A stretch of DNA of 64,000 bases, taken from contig NZ_BEWN01000003.1 of the NCBI RefSeq assembly GCF_002723955.1, positions 310,001 through 374,000 of the forward strand, written 5' to 3'. Position numbers and translations under genes: made by a program. The notes beneath the pieces are model-generated. The model searched no databases. It was not told the origin of the DNA and saw nothing but the letters and a program-made list of their open reading frames with translations. The first letter of the stretch is position 1; the number at the start of each line of letters is the position of its first letter. Source of the stretch: Gluconobacter frateurii (GTDB lineage Bacteria; Pseudomonadota; Alphaproteobacteria; Acetobacterales; Acetobacteraceae). This document shows positions 43,971 to 53,548 of this stretch, in pieces.

Positions 43971-44558
43971 ATGACAATGAAAATTCTTCTCGCAGACGAG
44001 AATTCCCAGCGTGCTGGGGCCCTGTCAGAAATTTTGAAAGCTGACCCTTCACTGGAGGTCATCCGGCTTGAAGGGTATGAAAGCCTGATTGCAGCCGTCA
44101 AAACCCATGTTCCTGACATTGTGCTCGTGGATATCTGCCGCGCTGACCGCGATGGACTAGATAGTGTCCGTGCGCTGTCTTCTTCCGGTCTTGAACGCCC
44201 CATCGCACTGTTTGTCGACGAAGACGATGAGACTCTTATGGAAGATGCTTTTGCAGCAGGAGTCTGTTCCTACAACGTGATGGATACACCGCCTCGGAAC
44301 GTCAAACCCCTGCTTCGATCGGCAATTGCCCTATATCGCCGTTTTCAGGAAACAACGGCTGAACTCAAAGCAGCCCGGCAGGTTCTCTCGGATCGGGAAA
44401 CGGTCGATACAGCGAAGAAAATCTTCATGCGTAACGAACGCTGCGGCGAGGCTGAAGCCTATCGTTGGTTCAGACGCCGGGCCATGCAACAGGCCCGCAA
44501 AATGGTGGATGTTGCCGCCGATTACCTCCGGGTTCAGACCAAGGATGATGCATCATGA
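43971..44558 (+). CDS. nasT: NasT-like ANTAR-domain response regulator
   Basis: The 195-residue protein has an N-terminal receiver domain, with the likely acceptor Asp in L-V-D-I-C, and a C-terminal ANTAR RNA-binding domain (R-N-E-R-C-G-E-A-E-A-Y-R-W-F-R-R-R-A). NasT binds leader hairpins of nitrate operons and permits read-through when released from NasS. The stop overlaps nasS by ATGA. The target is probably the leader at 34130-34277 of its own operon. The start could be two codons later at 43977. Confidence 0.92.
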   Translation: MTMKILLADENSQRAGALSEILKADPSLEVIRLEGYESLIAAVKTHVPDIVLVDICRADRDGLDSVRALSSSGLERPIALFVDEDDETLMEDAFAAGVCSYNVMDTPPRNVKPLLRSAIALYRRFQETTAELKAARQVLSDRETVDTAKKIFMRNERCGEAEAYRWFRRRAMQQARKMVDVAADYLRVQTKDDAS

Positions 44559-45535
44559 GTTCTGCCATCAGAATAGGCTTGCTGAGGCTGGCAGATAGCG
44601 CCCCTCTTATTATCGCTCGTAATCTAGGAATATTTGAGAGACATGGGCTGGATGCAGAACTTATCGTATCGCCATCCTGGGCCAATGTTGCAGATGGTCT
44701 CGTCTGGAACGGACTGGACGCTGCTCTGATTTTTCCGCCTCTGGCGATTATGACAGCGCTTGGTCACCGTGGCCGAGAAATCAATCTCGGGCCGGGAATT
44801 CCTGTCAGCCGCGGTGGTAACACGGTTGTCCTGCGTGGACAGCTCATCCCCTCTTTCCTTGATACAGATGACATAACGAGACGCCGAAGCTTTGGAAGCT
44901 GGCGTAATGGCCTAAGCCGCCGCCCAAAGCTGGCCGTTGTGCATCTGTACTCGACCCACTTCCTTATTCTGATGGATTTCCTCAGAAGCGTGAAGGTTGA
45001 CACAGAACAGGACGTGGAAATCGTCATCATGCCACCGGACCGCATGATCGATGCTCTGGCTGACGGGGAAATCGACGGCTTTTGTGCGGGTCCACCATGG
45101 GGAACGGAAGCGGACCTGCGTGGCCTCGGCTCTATCGTAGCTGGCTCCGCCAATATCCATCCCGGTCATTTGGAGAAGACGCTCGTAACCACACAACGAT
45201 GGGAGCAGAGTTCACCTGCGCTCTTGCAAGCTTTGCAGGCTGCCATCGGCGAAGCCACACGCTTCTGTATGAACCCCGGCAATTCTGCAGAAGTCGTTCG
45301 TCAGCTTTCCCGCTCACTTTCAAATGGCGGTTTAAGCCTTCCATCAAAAGCCACCGAGCAGATCATGCCTTATCAGAATAATCCAAACGCCATGCAATTC
45401 GATTTTTCGACCACAGGCGCCGATCTTTCAATTAACTGGATGGTCCAGGCAATGCAGGCACAGTCTTGGTTAACGCCTGCGAACATGAAGCGTCTTTACG
45501 AACTAGGCTGGCTTACACCAGCACCTATTTCGTGA
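44555..45535 (+). CDS. nasS: NasS-like cytoplasmic nitrate/nitrite sensor
   Basis: The 326-residue protein is an NrtA/CmpA-type binding protein, but it has no signal peptide, as expected for NasS. The start I-G-L-L-R-L-A-D-S-A-P-L-I-I-A and the Y-S-T-H and G-P-P-W-G segments are typical of NasS. In the known system NasS holds NasT until nitrate or nitrite binds. It is coupled to nasT by a 4-base overlap, and the next gene is 28 bases away. Confidence 0.9.
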   Translation: MSSAIRIGLLRLADSAPLIIARNLGIFERHGLDAELIVSPSWANVADGLVWNGLDAALIFPPLAIMTALGHRGREINLGPGIPVSRGGNTVVLRGQLIPSFLDTDDITRRRSFGSWRNGLSRRPKLAVVHLYSTHFLILMDFLRSVKVDTEQDVEIVIMPPDRMIDALADGEIDGFCAGPPWGTEADLRGLGSIVAGSANIHPGHLEKTLVTTQRWEQSSPALLQALQAAIGEATRFCMNPGNSAEVVRQLSRSLSNGGLSLPSKATEQIMPYQNNPNAMQFDFSTTGADLSINWMVQAMQAQSWLTPANMKRLYELGWLTPAPIS

Positions 45536-45563
45536 ACGGCCCTGCTTTTCAAGAGACAGAACC

Positions 45564-46025
45564 ATGATCGCAAATCTACAGATATTCGGGTTCGAGCGCG
45601 ATTTTGCAGAGACGTTACGTTGTATTCCCATGAGCGTACGCATGAAGCTCGATGAATGTGGAATAAAGCTCAGTCTTCGTCAGTGGAGCCGTTTCAATTA
45701 TGAGGATCGCTACGAACTCTGTTACCGCTCTACAGATTCAGACACACACAGGCAGATCTATCGAGGATTACTTGAAGATTTAATTCGGGCTCGCGCCAAT
45801 GAAGAGCCTGTTTTTCTTACTCAGACGCAACCTACAGAATGGAAAGAAAGCCACTCTGTGCCGACCTGCCTCCAGAAACAGCTTGTGGAAAAAGATCTCT
45901 CTCCCGTACCGCCACAAAAATGGGCGGCTCTAACGCCATTACAACGCTTCTCTCTGATAAAGCTCTGTCGATCTGGCCACGAAAATCATAACCTTCCTGC
46001 GGCTCTTAAGGAGTTCAATCTTTAA
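45564..46025 (+). CDS. nitrate reductase-associated protein
   Basis: The 153-residue protein shows the family start F-G-F-E-R-D-F-x7-L-R-C-I-P-M-S-V-R and the K-L-S-L-R-Q-W-type pattern. Proteins of this family are found only beside assimilatory nitrate reductase genes, and their exact function is unknown. The C-terminal half (P-Q-K-W-A-A-L-T-P-L-Q-R-F-S-L) repeats the same helix pattern. It closes the operon, and a GC-rich hairpin follows 70 bases later. Confidence 0.85.
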   Translation: MIANLQIFGFERDFAETLRCIPMSVRMKLDECGIKLSLRQWSRFNYEDRYELCYRSTDSDTHRQIYRGLLEDLIRARANEEPVFLTQTQPTEWKESHSVPTCLQKQLVEKDLSPVPPQKWAALTPLQRFSLIKLCRSGHENHNLPAALKEFNL

Positions 46026-46095
46026 AATCGAAGATGACGTTTTCCGCCGTACAGCCGTTTCAATCATCTAAATGAACAGTCCGAGCAAATCGCAA

Positions 46096-46122
46096 CCCTC
46101 TCTGCCCCGAAAGCAGAGGGGG
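46096..46122. terminator. terminator-like hairpin between nitrate operon and hydrolase gene
   Basis: A 10-bp GC-rich stem (one G-U pair) with a 7-base loop CCCGAAA lies 70 bases beyond the last nitrate-operon gene and 74 bases from the convergent hydrolase stop. No T-run follows on either strand. Confidence 0.5.
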
Positions 46123-46195
46123 CAAACTTCAAGAAACCGACGATACACTCAGCCAATCTTAAACTTGCACCAGAGCCCGTTTGAGAGACCTTTAC

Positions 46196-48112
46196 TTACA
46201 GGACTGGCTTGGTCCCACCATGTATTTCCAACCAACTACCTGCGACATCCACCGAAATAGTCGCTGATTTATATGCGCTCTTTGGAGCGATCATAATGTT
46301 ATCGACGTAAGTTTGCGGATTGCGGTCGTAAAGCGGAAACCAACTCGACTGGACTTGTATCATGATACGATGCCCTGGCAGGAAGGTATGGTTCACCATC
46401 GGCAGACGCACGGGATAGACCTGCTTTACGTTCGCCGGAATTGGCTCAGGATGTTCAAAGCTTTTGCGGTACCGACCGCGCAAAATATTGCCAGATACCA
46501 TCAACTGATAACCACCCATGGCAGGCTGAGATGCAACCTCATCAGGATAAACGTCGATCAGTTTGACGACAAAATCTCCATCAGTCCCGGTTGTTGTCGC
46601 CGTGAGATGCATCAGAGGCTCACCCGTGATGGTAAACGGCTTCGTCAGAACGTCTGAAGTCAAAGATAAGACATCCGGGCGGGCGCCAGCGTTGCGCTGA
46701 TCAGTAGTCAACCACCAACGCCACCCCGAATTAGCCTCATCTTTCGAAATGACGGGACGAGAGACATACGGAACCGGGTGATCCGGATCAGAAACATAGG
46801 TCAACTGCCCTGCATGTCCGTCCGGTTTTGAAAAAGAAAGACCATGGTTTGGCTGGAAATAGAGAGAGGAACAGTCACTATCACATTCCGGCGCAGGCAA
46901 AGCGTCCATGCTCTCCCATTCGTTTTCACCACTGCGATAGGCTGTCACGCGTGCAGGAAGTGGGATTGCATCATCCTTGAGATAATGCGCCAGGAACGGC
47001 ATCAGAACGTGCTTGCGGAAATACAGCCCTGTATCGGAATGGAGATCCACTGAACCGAGCATACTGGCTGCGTGGATTTCACCACCATGATTCCAGGGGC
47101 CCATCGCAAGCCAGAGATTAGGCCGTGCCCCGGCGTTTTTCCGCAACGCATCATAGACGGCAATCGCGCCATAGTTGTCTTCCTGATCCCACAGACTATG
47201 CACCAGCATGGTTGGGACTTTCAGCCCCTCTTTGGGAAGAAGGCGGTCAAGCGCCTGTAACTGCCACCACGAATCATAAGCAGGATGGGCCAGCAACTGT
47301 CGAAAGAAGCCGATCTGGTCCATGCCGCGAGACTTGCCAACTGCCCCTGCGGAAACACCATTCAGGAAAAATGTGTAAGAGTCATAAGCGCTGTTCCACC
47401 ATTTGGCGGTGTTTTTTCGCGTAGCCCCCTGATCGTAAATATATGGGAGCATCTCCTCGCGGAACGCACCATTATGAAACCAGTCATCCCCCATCCAGCC
47501 ATCGACCATGGGGTTCATTGGCACCGAAACCTTCAAGGCCGGATGCGGATGGAATAGCGCAGTGATCGCGGTGTATCCGTCGTACGATACACCCAGAATG
47601 CCGACCTTACCGTTGCTCTGCGGGACGTTATGCACCAGCCATTCAATAGTGTCCCAGGTATCGGTACTTTCATCGACAGCGGTGCCATTCAAGGGCCCCC
47701 GCATTGGCCGGTTCATGACATAGTCACCTTCGGAACCGAATTTACCACGGATGTCCTGAAGAATGCGGATATATCCCCCTTCAACGATGACATCAGGCAT
47801 GTTGTCATACCCAGGAAGAATGGATGCCATATGGTTACTCGATCCGAGCGAGGCCATATGAGCAGCATTGTAAGGTGTACGGGTCATTAACATCCCGGCG
47901 TTTTTGGCCGCTTTCGGAATGAGGATGACGGTGTGAAGCTTAACCCCGTCACGCATCGGGATCATCACATCCTGGCGGGTATAGTCGAAAGCTGAATTGG
48001 TCTCATGGAAGTCCGCCGGCATGTCTGTATAGACTGAGCCAGTAATCGGCTGTGCAAGAGCCGTTTGCGAGAACGTCAGCGCACAGACCGACACCATAAG
48101 AAGCTTTTTCAT
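46196..48112 (-). CDS. CocE/NonD hydrolase, alpha-amino acid ester hydrolase-like
   Basis: The 638-residue protein has a signal peptide ending T-A-L-A at residue 20, so it acts in the periplasm or outside. An alpha/beta-hydrolase core holds G-V-S-Y-D-G-Y with Ser176 as nucleophile, and Asp309 (S-L-W-D-Q-E-D) and His342 (P-W-N-H-G-G) complete the triad. A jelly-roll C-terminal domain (S-W-F-P-L-Y-D-R-N-P) follows. This G-x-S-Y-x-G family includes alpha-amino acid ester hydrolases from acetic acid bacteria, cocaine esterase and X-Pro dipeptidyl peptidase. With D-amino-acid genes nearby, it probably releases amino acids from esters or peptides. TonB receptor gene 78 bases upstream in the same direction. 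Confidence 0.88.
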   Translation of the reverse strand: MKKLLMVSVCALTFSQTALAQPITGSVYTDMPADFHETNSAFDYTRQDVMIPMRDGVKLHTVILIPKAAKNAGMLMTRTPYNAAHMASLGSSNHMASILPGYDNMPDVIVEGGYIRILQDIRGKFGSEGDYVMNRPMRGPLNGTAVDESTDTWDTIEWLVHNVPQSNGKVGILGVSYDGYTAITALFHPHPALKVSVPMNPMVDGWMGDDWFHNGAFREEMLPYIYDQGATRKNTAKWWNSAYDSYTFFLNGVSAGAVGKSRGMDQIGFFRQLLAHPAYDSWWQLQALDRLLPKEGLKVPTMLVHSLWDQEDNYGAIAVYDALRKNAGARPNLWLAMGPWNHGGEIHAASMLGSVDLHSDTGLYFRKHVLMPFLAHYLKDDAIPLPARVTAYRSGENEWESMDALPAPECDSDCSSLYFQPNHGLSFSKPDGHAGQLTYVSDPDHPVPYVSRPVISKDEANSGWRWWLTTDQRNAGARPDVLSLTSDVLTKPFTITGEPLMHLTATTTGTDGDFVVKLIDVYPDEVASQPAMGGYQLMVSGNILRGRYRKSFEHPEPIPANVKQVYPVRLPMVNHTFLPGHRIMIQVQSSWFPLYDRNPQTYVDNIMIAPKSAYKSATISVDVAGSWLEIHGGTKPVL

Positions 48113-48139
48113 AATCGTTCCAGAGAGTGAATGGCAGGC

Positions 48140-48170
48140 GAGTGGTCTATGTCTATGCCATAGACCACTC
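48140..48170. repeat. 12-bp perfect inverted repeat between receptor and hydrolase genes
   Basis: GAGTGGTCTATG and CATAGACCACTC flank a 7-base loop in the 78-base gap. It may attenuate read-through from the receptor gene into the hydrolase gene or act as an operator. No T-run is present. Confidence 0.45.
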
Positions 48171-48190
48171 CATTGAGCTATCGCGTCAGG

Positions 48191-50689
48191 TTAAAATTCC
48201 GCAGAGACAGTACCAAAGTACTCACGAGGCGCGCCAACAAACAGATTGGCGTTATCATCTCCGGAGACTGATGCTGCGCCGTAAATGCCCCCAATATAGT
48301 TGCTATCGAACAGATTAGTGATACCGAAAGTAGTTTTTATATTTTGCGCAAACCCGACCTTACCGAAGTTGTATGCAAGATTGAGATTTGCCATCCAATA
48401 GGACGGAACATATTCATCGTTAAGATATGTCATGGGTCTGGAACCAATGTAATTGACGTTAAAATTGAACATCGCCTTGCGCCAAGTATAATTTAGGTTC
48501 GCCTTATACATGAATTTTGGATAATATACTTGGTGCTTACCCTTCAGGCTGTAGGTGCTACCCCCATAATTGATGGATGTCGTCTGATACTCTGCGTCGT
48601 TCCAGCTAAAGCTGTTTGTAATTTCAAGCCCACGAAACGGACGGATCGTCACGGCAGCATCTGCACCATTCATGGTTTCACGGCCGACATTCAGATAGGC
48701 ACTGTGGGCCGTGGCTGTGCTTCCCTCCGTAATAGATGCAAGACGATTGTAATAATCAGTATGATAGAAGTCTGCGCTTCCGGAGAAAAATTGAGAATCA
48801 TACCGATAGCCTACAATGTAGTTCCACGTCCGTTCCGGCTTGAGGACATTCTTGTTGGCATCAAATACTGATTGGGCAGATTGCGAGGCATTACCAAGGC
48901 CTCCCCATGGGCCTGCGGTGGAAGTCTGGGAATAATAATCATACGCGCGTAGGTTCTCGGCAATATCCCAGTAAATTTCATGATGATCAAGAAAATGATA
49001 ATCAAAGTTGAAATGAGGAAGAAACGCGCCTGAAGCCGTCATGGTGCCGTTAGCAGGATGACGGTAATAGGTATTCCAACCTTCGGCTGCCAGTTGATCC
49101 GTGTAATCAGCTTTCGTGCCACCATGAGTTGTTTGCGTCAGAGACTTGAACCCGGCCAGAACCGTCATACCCGGAATAATTTTCCAACGATCCTGAAGAA
49201 AGAACTGAAATGTGTTGGTATTGTAGGCATCATTATACCAGGTGCTTCCCGTACCCTTTTTAAAGTCAGCCAGTGGGTTATGGCCGGTCGTCAATCCATC
49301 TTCGTAAAGCATGGAGTCATAGATCCAGCGGTTATTTTCGTACCAGAGGCCGCTTTCAATATAGTTGTTGTGGGATGTTTCAATCGAGACTTTCTGAGTG
49401 AACCCCAGTCGGCGCATATCTGCATGTGACATACCCAGCGCCATCGGAACACCAGTGACCGAGCCGTCCGCCTGTAATGTCGGAGTACCGTAGCTGGGAG
49501 ACGTCACGAAGTTATTGGTGCCTCCATATAGACCGCTACTGACATTTCCATATGCGACTGTATCTGAATGGATCTTCTCTGAGAGATCAAAATGGCCCGT
49601 AACCGCCGAAAGATAGGTTCTCTGCACCTGAGAGGCGTCCCAAGCGTAGTCCCCGATCTCGTCGTTGGACAACTTTCCCTCATAACCCGGAGGAACATCG
49701 GACGTGTATTGTGCATAGTAGGCCCATTGCTTGGCCTTTTCGTAATCCGGCTTCAGATAAGTCGTATCGCGTCCCATCTGCCGCCACATGTTTTTGGTGA
49801 GGGTCAGATAGTTCATCTGCTGAAAGTTGCCGTACCCAAAGAAGCCGGTAATTTTCCCATGCTGCCCAACAGGCTGAACAATCTTCGCATCTGCCTGCAA
49901 TTCGCTCTGGCCTCCTGCCCCTTTCCAGAGATCACTGTCCGTACGGGCAAAGGATGCATAAAACTTCGTGCCTGTTTGATTCAGAATACCGCTATCCACG
50001 CGAGCATAGGTTCGATACGCGTTATAGCTTCCGAAAGTCTGGCTAATCTTGCCACCTGCCTTGTCTTTCGGGTCGGACGACATATAGGTCATGGCGCCAC
50101 CCAGATTCTGGGCAGAAAATGAATCCAGTGCGCCCGCTCCTTGCGACATGCTCATCCCGGTAACGTCATCCTGGATCATCGCCTGAGTGATGGAAACACC
50201 GTTATTGTTGGCAAAGCCTTGCGTTCCCAGCGGTATACCATCCAGCGTTGCGCCGATCTGCATCTGGGTAAAACCGCGCACGTAGAATGTGTTGCCATAT
50301 GTATCGAGGCCAAAGGCATCCGTAGACGTGAAATTTGCTCCAGGGGTTGTCATGCCCAAGACCTGCATAGGGTTTGTCCCAGCGACAAACCTGTCCATGA
50401 CCTTGCGCGTCACCGCGACTTCCGGGCCATGACTGCGAACACGTGATACACTGACCGAAATCGATTCAGAATCAGCGCTCTCAATCGTACTGCGCCGTTT
50501 TCGTGAAATCGCGCCTGGATGGGAAGCCGTGGGAGACGAAACGTGTCTAGCCCTGGCGGCCGGATGTGATTCCGCAGCAGCTGCTGCCCCATAGGGAGCA
50601 ACACTCGCCACAACAATTCCGAGGAGGCTGGTCGTAAACAGATAACGAGATTTGTTTCCCGACTTACCTGAGAACTTTATTGCCGACAT
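48191..50689 (-). CDS. TonB-dependent outer-membrane receptor
   Basis: The product is 832 residues from the ATG at 50689 (GAGGG upstream). It has a signal sequence (G-I-V-V-A-S-V-A-P-Y-G-A-A-A-A), a short Ala/His/Ser linker, a plug domain (L-G-M-T-T-P-G-A-N-F, Y-V-R-G-F-T, D-G-I-P-L-G) and a large barrel ending F-G-T-V-S-A-E-F. It resembles iron-complex-type receptors in size, but no Fur box was found. Its promoter carries the 13-bp motif shared with the serine hydrolase promoter. Import of peptides or amino-acid conjugates for the locus is inferred. Confidence 0.9.
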   Translation of the reverse strand: MSAIKFSGKSGNKSRYLFTTSLLGIVVASVAPYGAAAAAESHPAARARHVSSPTASHPGAISRKRRSTIESADSESISVSVSRVRSHGPEVAVTRKVMDRFVAGTNPMQVLGMTTPGANFTSTDAFGLDTYGNTFYVRGFTQMQIGATLDGIPLGTQGFANNNGVSITQAMIQDDVTGMSMSQGAGALDSFSAQNLGGAMTYMSSDPKDKAGGKISQTFGSYNAYRTYARVDSGILNQTGTKFYASFARTDSDLWKGAGGQSELQADAKIVQPVGQHGKITGFFGYGNFQQMNYLTLTKNMWRQMGRDTTYLKPDYEKAKQWAYYAQYTSDVPPGYEGKLSNDEIGDYAWDASQVQRTYLSAVTGHFDLSEKIHSDTVAYGNVSSGLYGGTNNFVTSPSYGTPTLQADGSVTGVPMALGMSHADMRRLGFTQKVSIETSHNNYIESGLWYENNRWIYDSMLYEDGLTTGHNPLADFKKGTGSTWYNDAYNTNTFQFFLQDRWKIIPGMTVLAGFKSLTQTTHGGTKADYTDQLAAEGWNTYYRHPANGTMTASGAFLPHFNFDYHFLDHHEIYWDIAENLRAYDYYSQTSTAGPWGGLGNASQSAQSVFDANKNVLKPERTWNYIVGYRYDSQFFSGSADFYHTDYYNRLASITEGSTATAHSAYLNVGRETMNGADAAVTIRPFRGLEITNSFSWNDAEYQTTSINYGGSTYSLKGKHQVYYPKFMYKANLNYTWRKAMFNFNVNYIGSRPMTYLNDEYVPSYWMANLNLAYNFGKVGFAQNIKTTFGITNLFDSNYIGGIYGAASVSGDDNANLFVGAPREYFGTVSAEF

Positions 50690-50776
50690 CACCCGTATTC
50701 CCTCGAAAGATCACATCGGGTTTATGTTACGTTTTCGATATATTAAGCGTCTACGTTGATTTTTTTTAGCAACTGA

Positions 50777-50789
50777 TAGACTAAGGTTA
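50777..50789. promoter_or_regulatory. shared motif TAGACTAAGGTTA, copy 1
   Basis: The 13-mer, with T-N11-A form, lies 87 bases from the receptor start and 129 from the LysR start in their divergent gap. An exact copy lies at 51813. It is a probable binding site of the LysR regulator between them. Confidence 0.55.
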
Positions 50790-50918
50790 AGAAACAACCG
50801 CTTCAAAAGAAGGCTATTTCAGCAATATTCCCAAAATGCCACAGGAGAGCTATGAAAGCCGCACGTTTGTCGTGTTGGAAGATATGTCTGCCTATTTGCT
50901 CTCTGGAAAGTATCGCTC

Positions 50919-51815
50919 GTGAGATTACGTCAGATCGAAGTCTTCTATGCGATTATGACGACCGGCTCGCTGCGAAAAGCAGCCGAAGTCCTGCACGTTT
51001 CGCAACCGGCCGCCAGCAAGGTTCTTCGCTACGCGGAGCACTCTCTTGGGTTCGCATTATTCGAGCGAAAAGGTGGTCGACTGATCCCGACGCGTGAGGC
51101 ACAGATCATGTTGCCCCACGTCAACGCTATCTTCGGAAAACTCTCAGACCTGCGCCGCCTGACCCATAATCTGCGCTATGCCCGTGATGGTCACTCTATC
51201 CATATCGGATGTGTGCCAAGCCTCGGCCTTAGTCTTATTCCTCGAGTGGTACGGAGCTATTGCGCCAGTCATCCTGACACGGATGTCACAATCGACACCC
51301 TGCACGGTTCCGAGATCGTCTCGCGAATTTTCAATCATGATCTCGATCTTGGTGTGGTTTTTGGCAATTATTCCCGAGAAGGCCTGACCGCACAGCATAT
51401 CGGCGATATTCCGTTGGTACTGATTGATAAAGAGAGAGAAAGCGGTCCCGTGGCACTGATGGATATCGATCGCCATCGCTACCTGGGCCTCTCGGAAAAA
51501 GATCCGACAGCCGATCTGCTCGATATCGCGCTTGACGAGGCTGGCGTGACGATGACGCCCGCCATTCGGGTACGCACTCACTTCATGGCGGCAGAACTGG
51601 TCCGTCTTGGGGTTGGCTGCGCAGTCGTGGATGCTCTGACTGTGTTACATCATCCAGGCCTGCCCCGCCCCTGCGTGCTCTCTCCATCGCTGAATGTTAC
51701 CTGCACAGTCCTGTACCGGGCAGACTATGCCCTCTCGCATATATCACGCGATATTCTCACGTTGATGCAGCACGAACTGGACAGTGACCTGCGTCAGCTG
51801 AATGAGATGATTTAG
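50919..51815 (+). CDS. LysR-family transcriptional regulator
   Basis: The 298-residue protein begins at a GTG at 50919 with GGAAAG upstream. The helix-turn-helix (T-G-S-L-R-K-A-A-E-V-L-H-V-S-Q-P-A-A-S-K) resembles OccR/NocR-like members that respond to opines or amino acids. The effector domain is complete. It is divergent from the receptor/hydrolase pair and in line with the serine hydrolase/DadA operon, and the shared 13-bp motif sits on both sides of it. It is therefore the likely activator of both transcripts, perhaps sensing a D-amino acid. Confidence 0.9.
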   Translation: MRLRQIEVFYAIMTTGSLRKAAEVLHVSQPAASKVLRYAEHSLGFALFERKGGRLIPTREAQIMLPHVNAIFGKLSDLRRLTHNLRYARDGHSIHIGCVPSLGLSLIPRVVRSYCASHPDTDVTIDTLHGSEIVSRIFNHDLDLGVVFGNYSREGLTAQHIGDIPLVLIDKERESGPVALMDIDRHRYLGLSEKDPTADLLDIALDEAGVTMTPAIRVRTHFMAAELVRLGVGCAVVDALTVLHHPGLPRPCVLSPSLNVTCTVLYRADYALSHISRDILTLMQHELDSDLRQLNEMI

Positions 51816-51825
51816 ACTAAGGTTA
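51813..51825. promoter_or_regulatory. shared motif TAGACTAAGGTTA, copy 2
   Basis: This exact copy begins on the LysR stop codon and ends 115 bases before the start of the first serine hydrolase gene. It links the downstream operon to the same regulator. Confidence 0.55.
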
Positions 51826-51940
51826 TCACCGACATATATCTCGTCATGGGACACGGGCCGCCATTCCATGCTTTATCTGATGCAATGAACATCAAGGTTC
51901 ATTGCTGAGCCACCAAAACGGCAGGAGTATTGGAGAGGTT

Positions 51941-53548
51941 ATGATGAAGCGTTGTGGCCTGTATGGAATGACGATCCTTTCAGGGGCGCTGCTACTGCTC
52001 CCTCTTCGTCAGGTTAAGGCCACCACTCTCCCTGCGGGACTGACAACACAGGACATCGACGCGACCGTTGAACGCGCCCGCAAAGCTTTTAATGTCCCCG
52101 GGATTGCCGTCGCCATCGTACAGGATGGAAAAATCGTTTTCAGTCGTGGATATGGACGACGCTCGGAAGATCCCGGCAGTCTGGCGGCAGACAGCCGCAC
52201 TCTGTTCGCCATCGGATCCAATAGCAAAGAGTTCACGGCGACAGCGCTCGCGCAGCTTGTCGATGCCGGAAAGCTGAAATGGGATGATCATGTTATTGAT
52301 CATATCCCGGAATTCCGTGTTTCCGACCCATCGATCACGCGTGATTTCCGCGTGTCGGATCTGCTGACCCATCACAGCGGCATGGGATTAGGTGCCGGGG
52401 ATCTGATGCTGTTCTCGCACAGTACGTTCACGCGAAAAGACGTTTTGGCAGGGCTTGAACATATGCCGTTCACTGCCCCCTTCCGAAGTGACTACGCCTA
52501 TAACAATCTGCTCTACGTTGTCGCCGGAGCACTGGTTGAGCGGATTACAGGTCATAGCTGGGAGGATGCGCTCCAAACGCGTATCATTGATGCTGCTGGT
52601 CTGCCCGCATGCCAGTCTACGCCGCCTTACCGCGGCGAGCCGGACGTTGCTACGGGCCAAGGAGATCACTCTTCCTTACCCGAGAAGGCCGCTCGTCAAT
52701 TTCCCGCCGTGGCGCCTGCGGGCGGCATATGGTGTAGCGTGGACGGAATGGCCCGTTGGGCCCAGGTTTATCTTGATGGCGGTCAGACGCCTGAAGGCAG
52801 GCGAATATTCAGCACTGAAAGCCGAGATATACTCTGGTCCCCTCACGCCCTGCTTCCTCTGCCAGACATCGCGGCTTTGACCGGCACGCATTTTCGCGCT
52901 TACGGCTATGGCTGGTTCATGGAAGATTTCTTCGGCCACAAGCGCGTTTGGCATACCGGGACGATCGGTGGAATGGTCAGTTACGTCACATTCCTGCCTG
53001 AGCTGAAAAGCGCTGTTGTGATCCTGACCAATCACGATGACCATAACGCCACTTACGCTCTGGCCACGACACTCAGCGCACGCATTGCCACCGGGCACAG
53101 CGATGACTGGATCAGCTACTGGAAGCATCAGGAAGACGAAGCAAAAGCCCGGGACGCAACCTCCGCTGCCTCGACCGGACCAGGATCGCCAGCCCGGCCG
53201 TTTGTGGCGCTCTCCCCTGCACAGCAGAAGGATTATCTCGGGAACTACAAGGACGACTGGCGCGGCCTGATGTTCGTCACGCAACGCGGCAACGACCTGC
53301 GACTGACATTCTCCAAGGCTGACGGCCTAAGCGGCACCCTGCATCCTCTACCGCATGACCTGTTCTTTGTTCGATGGGACAACCGGGAACAGGATGGCGA
53401 GGACGATGCCTATGTTCAGTTTGAACGGACTGTTGAGGGTAAGGTCACTGGGATGACAATGAAGCTTCTGGGGTCGGATTTTAGTTTTGATGCGCAGGAT
53501 CTGCATCCCCGGAAAGTAGAGCCAACACCCCGCGAGGCCGCACGGTGA
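51941..53548 (+). CDS. serine hydrolase, beta-lactamase/D-aminopeptidase family
   Basis: The product is 535 residues from the ATG at 51941 (GGAGAGG upstream), with a signal peptide ending near V-K-A. The class C beta-lactamase/DD-peptidase fold shows S-N-S-K (Ser93, Lys96), Y-N-N (Tyr187) and a late H-T-G-T. A C-terminal domain of about 120 residues resembles the DUF3471-type tail of D-aminopeptidase-like enzymes. It is periplasmic. The family cleaves D-amino-acid peptides or esters; substrate is unproven. The DadA-like gene overlaps its end by GTGA. Confidence 0.88.
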   Translation: MMKRCGLYGMTILSGALLLLPLRQVKATTLPAGLTTQDIDATVERARKAFNVPGIAVAIVQDGKIVFSRGYGRRSEDPGSLAADSRTLFAIGSNSKEFTATALAQLVDAGKLKWDDHVIDHIPEFRVSDPSITRDFRVSDLLTHHSGMGLGAGDLMLFSHSTFTRKDVLAGLEHMPFTAPFRSDYAYNNLLYVVAGALVERITGHSWEDALQTRIIDAAGLPACQSTPPYRGEPDVATGQGDHSSLPEKAARQFPAVAPAGGIWCSVDGMARWAQVYLDGGQTPEGRRIFSTESRDILWSPHALLPLPDIAALTGTHFRAYGYGWFMEDFFGHKRVWHTGTIGGMVSYVTFLPELKSAVVILTNHDDHNATYALATTLSARIATGHSDDWISYWKHQEDEAKARDATSAASTGPGSPARPFVALSPAQQKDYLGNYKDDWRGLMFVTQRGNDLRLTFSKADGLSGTLHPLPHDLFFVRWDNREQDGEDDAYVQFERTVEGKVTGMTMKLLGSDFSFDAQDLHPRKVEPTPREAAR

